This document shows positions 14,871 through 18,072 of a DNA stretch of 18,072 bases, piece after piece. The translations under genes were made by a program, and so were the position numbers. The notes beneath the pieces were generated by a model that saw nothing but the letters and a program-made list of their open reading frames with translations, ran no database searches and had not been told where the DNA came from. How positions within the stretch are numbered: position 1 is the stretch's first letter; every line of letters begins with the position of its first letter. Source of the stretch: Phycisphaeraceae bacterium (GTDB taxonomy: Bacteria > Planctomycetota > Phycisphaerae > Phycisphaerales > Phycisphaeraceae); the NCBI GenBank assembly GCA_016763955.1, contig JAESSU010000225.1, positions 1 to 18,072 on the forward strand, read 5' to 3'.

Positions 14871-15332
14871 TTGTCAGTTTTATTAAGCGAGCTACAGCCC
14901 ACGGAATTCACCGAGGTCATCGCACTCTGTGCGACGTGCAATACCGCTAGCGGCACCGCTGAGGGGGTTCGGTTAGATACGAGCTCGCCTAAGGCCTTGG
15001 CCCTGCTTCTAGCCCATCATCCAAACATGAGTATTGTGGCCAGAGACGCAGGCAAGATGGTGGGTGTGATCATCTGCGGCACGTCAGGCAATAGCGGCCT
15101 GATGCACCAATTAGCCATCGCTCAATCTCATCAGAATACTAATTTGGACAAACGACTTATTGATGAAGCCATTGGCAAAATGCATCGCCGAGGCATCCAC
15201 AAATCTCGTTTTAGTCTCAAACCTGCCACGTCTAACACGCATGCTTTTTGGGATGACCAAGTTTGGCACGTTAAGCCCACCGAAGGCGAAATCCCCTGTG
15301 CATATGATTATGCAGCCGTCCAGCAACTCTGA
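14871..15332 (+). CDS. GNAT-fold acetyltransferase-like protein with degenerate acetyl-CoA loop
   Basis: The 153-residue length and order of elements fit the GNAT superfamily: a strand SIVARDAGKMVGVIICG (54-70), motif A around LMHQLAIAQSHQNTNLDKRL (77-96), the helix RLIDEAIGKMHRRGI and a C-terminal AFWDDQVWHV resembling the usual FY/FW block. The pyrophosphate-binding loop should read Q/R-x2-G-x-G/A; here it reads HQNTNL with no glycine, so acetyl-CoA binding may be weak or lost. The start TTG 14871 is supported by AAAGGG at 14858-14863 with a 7-nt spacer; an in-frame TAA precedes it directly. The gene stands alone, divergent from the carboxypeptidase and convergent with the Hsp70. Acceptor unknown. 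Confidence 0.72.
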   Translation: MSVLLSELQPTEFTEVIALCATCNTASGTAEGVRLDTSSPKALALLLAHHPNMSIVARDAGKMVGVIICGTSGNSGLMHQLAIAQSHQNTNLDKRLIDEAIGKMHRRGIHKSRFSLKPATSNTHAFWDDQVWHVKPTEGEIPCAYDYAAVQQL

Positions 15333-15575
15333 TTCACAAGTCAAACAGCTCCTCAAGACCTTAGGGAAAATCCCAGTGTTAGCTTGTCTTAGCGAGCTAG
15401 GCGGTGTCATCCGATTTTGACCTTCGGCCTGTAAAAACAGTTCGCACATTACACCGTTAAAATACCGGCAAGACAACGTGTCGCTGATGCATCGCAAGAT
15501 GCAAGTCATACCGTTTTAACGGAAGCAAAACGACTCGCAAAGTATTTTTGTTGCGGTCAAAATTGTGTCTGCTGA
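15304..15575 (+). pseudogene. Possible frameshifted gene remnant between GNAT-like and Hsp70 genes
   Basis: Two plus-strand pieces look protein-like. Frame one opens at ATG 15304 inside the GNAT end (SDSQVKQLLKTLGKIPVL) and stops at 15418-15420. Another frame opens after a TAA at 15432-15434 and runs 46 codons (ARQRVADASQDASHTVLTEA) to a TGA at 15573-15575. They would join only with a frameshift. No family is recognised. The same region folds as a hairpin cluster, so a structural, noncoding reading competes. Confidence 0.2.
15454..15522. other. Candidate structured element (predicted three-way junction) between convergent genes
   Basis: CCGTTAAAA (15454-15462) pairs with TTTTAACGG (15514-15522). 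Between them lie GACA-ACG-TGTC (15472-15482) and TGCATC-GCAA-GATGCA (15488-15503), the latter closed by a GNRA-type tetraloop. It could end one or both convergent transcripts, but no T-tract is present. Confidence 0.28.
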
Positions 15576-15596
15576 GCCTAGAGCATGATCTGGAAA

Positions 15597-17438
15597 TCAA
15601 CTCACGGTCGTTTTTTTAACCGTTTCTTTTGCTTGACCAATTTCAACAGAATTCATGGCATTGGTGCGATCAATAGCCGTGTTGGCCGAAATGCCACTTG
15701 TGGCTTCGATGGCTTTGACATCCAGCCGCCCGGAGTTGTCATAGCTGAAGGTGACGTAAATCGTTGACCCTTTACGCAAGCCCCAGGGCAGGTTTTTAAT
15801 GGTGCATTTGCCGATGGGAATGCACTGATCTGGATTGTCCGCTTCACCTTCGACCACAACGATGGAAACAGATGTTTGGTTCGCAACGGCCGTGCCATAG
15901 CGCCGGGTGACACTGGTGGGCAGTAACGTATTGGATGGGACGATCACGGAGTTGACCTTGGTTTTGTCACTTTGAGTCATGATCACCCCAAGGCCATGTG
16001 CGTTGACATTGCGCGTTTGGATCGCTCGCAGGACATCGGTGGCATCATTGGCATCATACTGCTCAGACGGGTTGGCATCTTCGATGATTGCTTCTGTAAT
16101 GGTAGAGCCTTCAGAGTCAATGGCGATGGTCGTAGCGGTACTGGCGCCGCCGGAGTGGGGCGCAATCCCGTTATTTGCAGCAGTGTCAGCGTTGGGATCG
16201 ACATCCACCATCGGTAGCACATCATTATCATCGGCAATTTTCATCTCCGACACGGCCTGAGCCATCGGTTTGGTGCGAGCGGCTTGGAGGGTTTGCTGCT
16301 GTTTCTGATAACGTTTAAGTTGTGTGATGGCAGCGTGAATCGCAGCGCCATGGGCCACCACCTCGTCGGGTGCTAAGGAGGTGTTGGGCTTTTGGTCGGT
16401 GACACGTTCGAGCATTTTTAGTACTTGGGGCATGCGCGTTGAACCGCCAACGGTCAATACATCGTCGACTTGATGCCATGACAAACCCGAGGCTTCCATG
16501 ACGCGGATGATGCGGCTTTCCGTGCGGTAAAGTAAGTCTGCGGTGAGGTCTTCAAATTGATCGCGGGTGACTTCGATATTCACAGGCTTATTGGCAAAAG
16601 TGATCGTCATCCGAGCCTTGTCTCGAGCAGATAAGGCACGCTTACAGTCTTCAGCAGCGACGAGCATTTGCTGGAAAACATGCTCGTCGGCACGGGGGTC
16701 GATCTGATGTTTGGCTTTAAATGCAGCGGCAGAAGCATTAAGCAATTTGGTGTCCCAGTCCTTGCCACCGAGTTGGACATCGCCGTCGGTGGCGAGCACC
16801 GTGAGATTGTTGCCTTCAATTCGCAGGACGGTGACGTCAAACGTACCCCCGCCAAGATCGTAAACCACGGCAATGCGTGATTTGTTGTTTTCATCTGCAA
16901 GGCGCATCACGTCATCTTGTCCATCACTTTTTCGTTTGATGTCCCGATAAGCAAAGGCAAGTGAGGCTGCTGTGGGCTCGTTAAGAATGTCCAAGACTTC
17001 TAAGCCTGCAATTTCACCTGCTGCCAAAGTCGCCTGACGACGACCTTCATCAAAATAAGCAGGGACTGTGATCACAGCACCATCAATGGGGCCGAGTTTT
17101 GCCTCTGCATCCTGTTTGAGCTTCTTGAGAATCAAGGCACTGATCGCAGGTGGTGGTAATTTTCGACCCTGAATCTCGCGATTGTAAAACCGCTCGCCCA
17201 TTTCACGCTTAACACATTCAATCACCAACTGCGGATGTTTAACAGCAGCAGCACGCGCGTCAGCGCCGACGGTGACTTGTCCGCTAGGTTCAAAAAAAAC
17301 GACCGAAGGAGTCGTCAGTGAGCCTTCAGCATTGGGGATCGTCACCGGCGTACCATGGGCGTCAACATAGGCCATCGCACAGAACGTGGTCCCTAAGTCA
17401 ATACCGATATATCGCTTGGCCTGAAGCGGCTCGCTCAT
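15597..17438 (-). CDS. Hsp70-family chaperone-like ATPase, lidless with long linker
   Basis: The nucleotide-binding domain (about 1-375) is well kept: phosphate-1 loop GIDLGTTF (12-19), VPAYFDEGRRQAT, NEPTAASLAFAY, phosphate-2 VYDLGGGTFDVTV (192-204) and adenosine motif VGGSTRMPQVL. A ~100-residue acidic, low-complexity region (about 376-478) replaces the short hydrophobic DnaK linker. A substrate-binding beta domain follows (about 479-582; IPIGKCTIKNLP, then STIYVTFSYDNSGRLDVKA). The protein ends ~30 residues later, so the helical lid of DnaK is missing (613 against about 640). I place the start at ATG 17438 because AGGAG (17451-17447) is 8 nt away; a TTG at 17444 is too close. No CIRCE element is upstream and no GrpE or DnaJ gene is adjacent, so this looks like a paralogue, not the housekeeping DnaK. 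Confidence 0.92.
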   Translation of the reverse strand: MSEPLQAKRYIGIDLGTTFCAMAYVDAHGTPVTIPNAEGSLTTPSVVFFEPSGQVTVGADARAAAVKHPQLVIECVKREMGERFYNREIQGRKLPPPAISALILKKLKQDAEAKLGPIDGAVITVPAYFDEGRRQATLAAGEIAGLEVLDILNEPTAASLAFAYRDIKRKSDGQDDVMRLADENNKSRIAVVYDLGGGTFDVTVLRIEGNNLTVLATDGDVQLGGKDWDTKLLNASAAAFKAKHQIDPRADEHVFQQMLVAAEDCKRALSARDKARMTITFANKPVNIEVTRDQFEDLTADLLYRTESRIIRVMEASGLSWHQVDDVLTVGGSTRMPQVLKMLERVTDQKPNTSLAPDEVVAHGAAIHAAITQLKRYQKQQQTLQAARTKPMAQAVSEMKIADDNDVLPMVDVDPNADTAANNGIAPHSGGASTATTIAIDSEGSTITEAIIEDANPSEQYDANDATDVLRAIQTRNVNAHGLGVIMTQSDKTKVNSVIVPSNTLLPTSVTRRYGTAVANQTSVSIVVVEGEADNPDQCIPIGKCTIKNLPWGLRKGSTIYVTFSYDNSGRLDVKAIEATSGISANTAIDRTNAMNSVEIGQAKETVKKTTVS

Positions 17439-17554
17439 GGCCAAAACTCCTTTGAATAAAAAAAGACGGCCCTAAAGCTGTCCAAGATTCCCCCCCCACG
17501 CCACAACTCTAGTGGTACATGACAGAGCCTATAAGAACCTGAAAACTGGTTCCC

Positions 17555-17560
17555 ATTATA
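17555..17560 (-). promoter_or_regulatory. Candidate -10 element (TATAAT) for the Hsp70 gene
   Basis: A perfect TATAAT on the minus strand lies 116 bp upstream of ATG 17438. No good -35 hexamer is found 16-18 bp before it, so it is a weak call. It implies a long leader containing the G-run. Confidence 0.3.
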
Positions 17561-17614
17561 CAGAGATTTGATCGTTAGGTCTCATGGCTCCAATTCATGA
17601 TGGAGACAGAGTTT

Positions 17615-17645
17615 TTGACAGTTTTACTTGAACCTTGACGATTAT
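17615..17645 (+). promoter_or_regulatory. Candidate promoter for the glycosyltransferase gene
   Basis: A perfect TTGACA (17615-17620) is followed after 19 bp by GATTAT (17640-17645), a poor -10. The start codon is about 130 bp downstream. Confidence 0.25.
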
Positions 17646-17778
17646 GACGAACAGGATACGCTAATTAAAGGATTCGACACATTGGCTCAGTCAATCTTGA
17701 CGGCGCTCCGTCCGATAGGTTCAGTAGCGAAACGATTGAGTGATGCATGGCATGTCAGTTTAGGCAAGGAGTTACATA

Positions 17779-18072
17779 ATGCGTCTAGCCTTTGTGCTCG
17801 ACGAGTTCCCAGTTCTCTCAGAGACATTTATCCTTAACCAAATCACCGGCTTAATCGACCGGGGGCTGGCACCTGATCTGTATGCGCTAAATCGTCGAGG
17901 AAAGGATCAGGCTCACGAGGATGTCCTTAGCTATGGACTTCTGGATCAGGTGACTTACAGCCGAGCATTACCCGCAGGCAAGTTCTCTCGCATTGCCCAA
18001 GGCATGGGATTGTTTGCCCAGTGCTTGTTGCGGTCTCCCCTTGCGGCACTGTCGGCAATCAATCCCTGGCAA
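17779..18072 (+). CDS. Glycosyltransferase, GT4-type N-terminal part (3'-truncated by window)
   Basis: The gene runs off the right edge after 98 codons. Its N-terminus, MRLAFVLDEFPVLSETFIL then NQITGLIDRGL, matches the start of GT4 glycosyltransferases that build exopolysaccharide or glycolipid (WcaL-like: FP-x-LSETFI-x-NQI). These enzymes use nucleotide-sugar donors at the cytoplasmic face of the membrane. Only part of the N-terminal acceptor domain is visible; the nucleotide-sugar-binding domain is outside. The start is certain: AAGGAG at 17766-17771 has a 7-nt spacer to ATG 17779, and an in-frame TAG at 17761-17763 excludes anything longer. Confidence 0.87.
   Translation, partial: MRLAFVLDEFPVLSETFILNQITGLIDRGLAPDLYALNRRGKDQAHEDVLSYGLLDQVTYSRALPAGKFSRIAQGMGLFAQCLLRSPLAALSAINPWQ

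Larger units (their letters stand above)
17439..17778. other. Divergent intergenic region (340 bp) between Hsp70 and glycosyltransferase genes
   Basis: It holds a run of eight Cs (17490-17497), which is a G-run in the Hsp70 leader, the candidate promoter elements listed separately, and a 69-codon TTG frame (17628-17837) that overlaps the glycosyltransferase start and is probably not a gene. No CIRCE-like repeat is seen. Confidence 0.5.

Noticed and set aside
15111..15509. Open frame of 132 codons on the minus strand
   Set aside because: Antisense to the GNAT-like gene over half its length; composition is not protein-like and there is no ribosome binding site.
17628..17837. 69-codon TTG frame overlapping the glycosyltransferase start
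   Set aside because: No ribosome binding site; it overlaps by 59 bp a gene with a strong AAGGAG and clear homology.

Overview
The window reads as a chromosomal stretch of a member of the Planctomycetota, most likely the Phycisphaerae. The support is inference from gene content: a prepilin-like protein with the H-X9-DG motif, a membrane protein whose N-terminus has the HPD-less J-like domain common in this phylum (PPDHYTLLGL), a formylglycine-type sulfatase, an Hsp70 paralogue with altered architecture, and several genes without a clear Shine-Dalgarno. I see no rRNA, tRNA, CRISPR array, insertion sequence or phage gene.

Layout. 1-908: end of a regulator with a sugar-binding (LacI/AraR-like) domain, cut by the window edge. 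1161-3433 (minus): a two-gene operon of a soluble histidine kinase and an NtrC-type sigma-54 activator, overlapping by 4 bp. 3754-6983 (plus): J-like membrane protein, Sfp-type phosphopantetheinyl transferase, sulfotransferase. 7094-9241 (minus): a 715-residue protein with EF-hand and membrane segments and no recognised family. 9619-11290 (plus, divergent from it): H-X9-DG prepilin-like protein followed 13 bp later by an unrecognised membrane protein with two CxxC pairs, closed by a clear bidirectional hairpin terminator at 11314-11362. 11385-12905 and 13057-14541 (both minus): sulfatase and PBP4-type D-Ala-D-Ala carboxypeptidase. 14871-15332 (plus): GNAT-like protein with a degenerate acetyl-CoA loop. 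15597-17438 (minus): lidless Hsp70. 17779-end (plus): start of a GT4-type glycosyltransferase that runs off the window.

Themes. Envelope and sulfur-ester chemistry recur (sulfatase, sulfotransferase, carboxypeptidase, glycosyltransferase, prepilin), but they are not one operon. The most unusual candidates are the divergent 7094-11290 locus (EF-hand membrane protein, prepilin-like protein, CxxC membrane protein), whose two transcription units both carry an ATATGCATAT palindrome at their 5' ends, and the chaperone-like pair (J-like domain lacking HPD; Hsp70 lacking a lid). Several intergenic gaps hold short coding-looking stretches with in-frame stops that may be gene remnants; these are weak calls.
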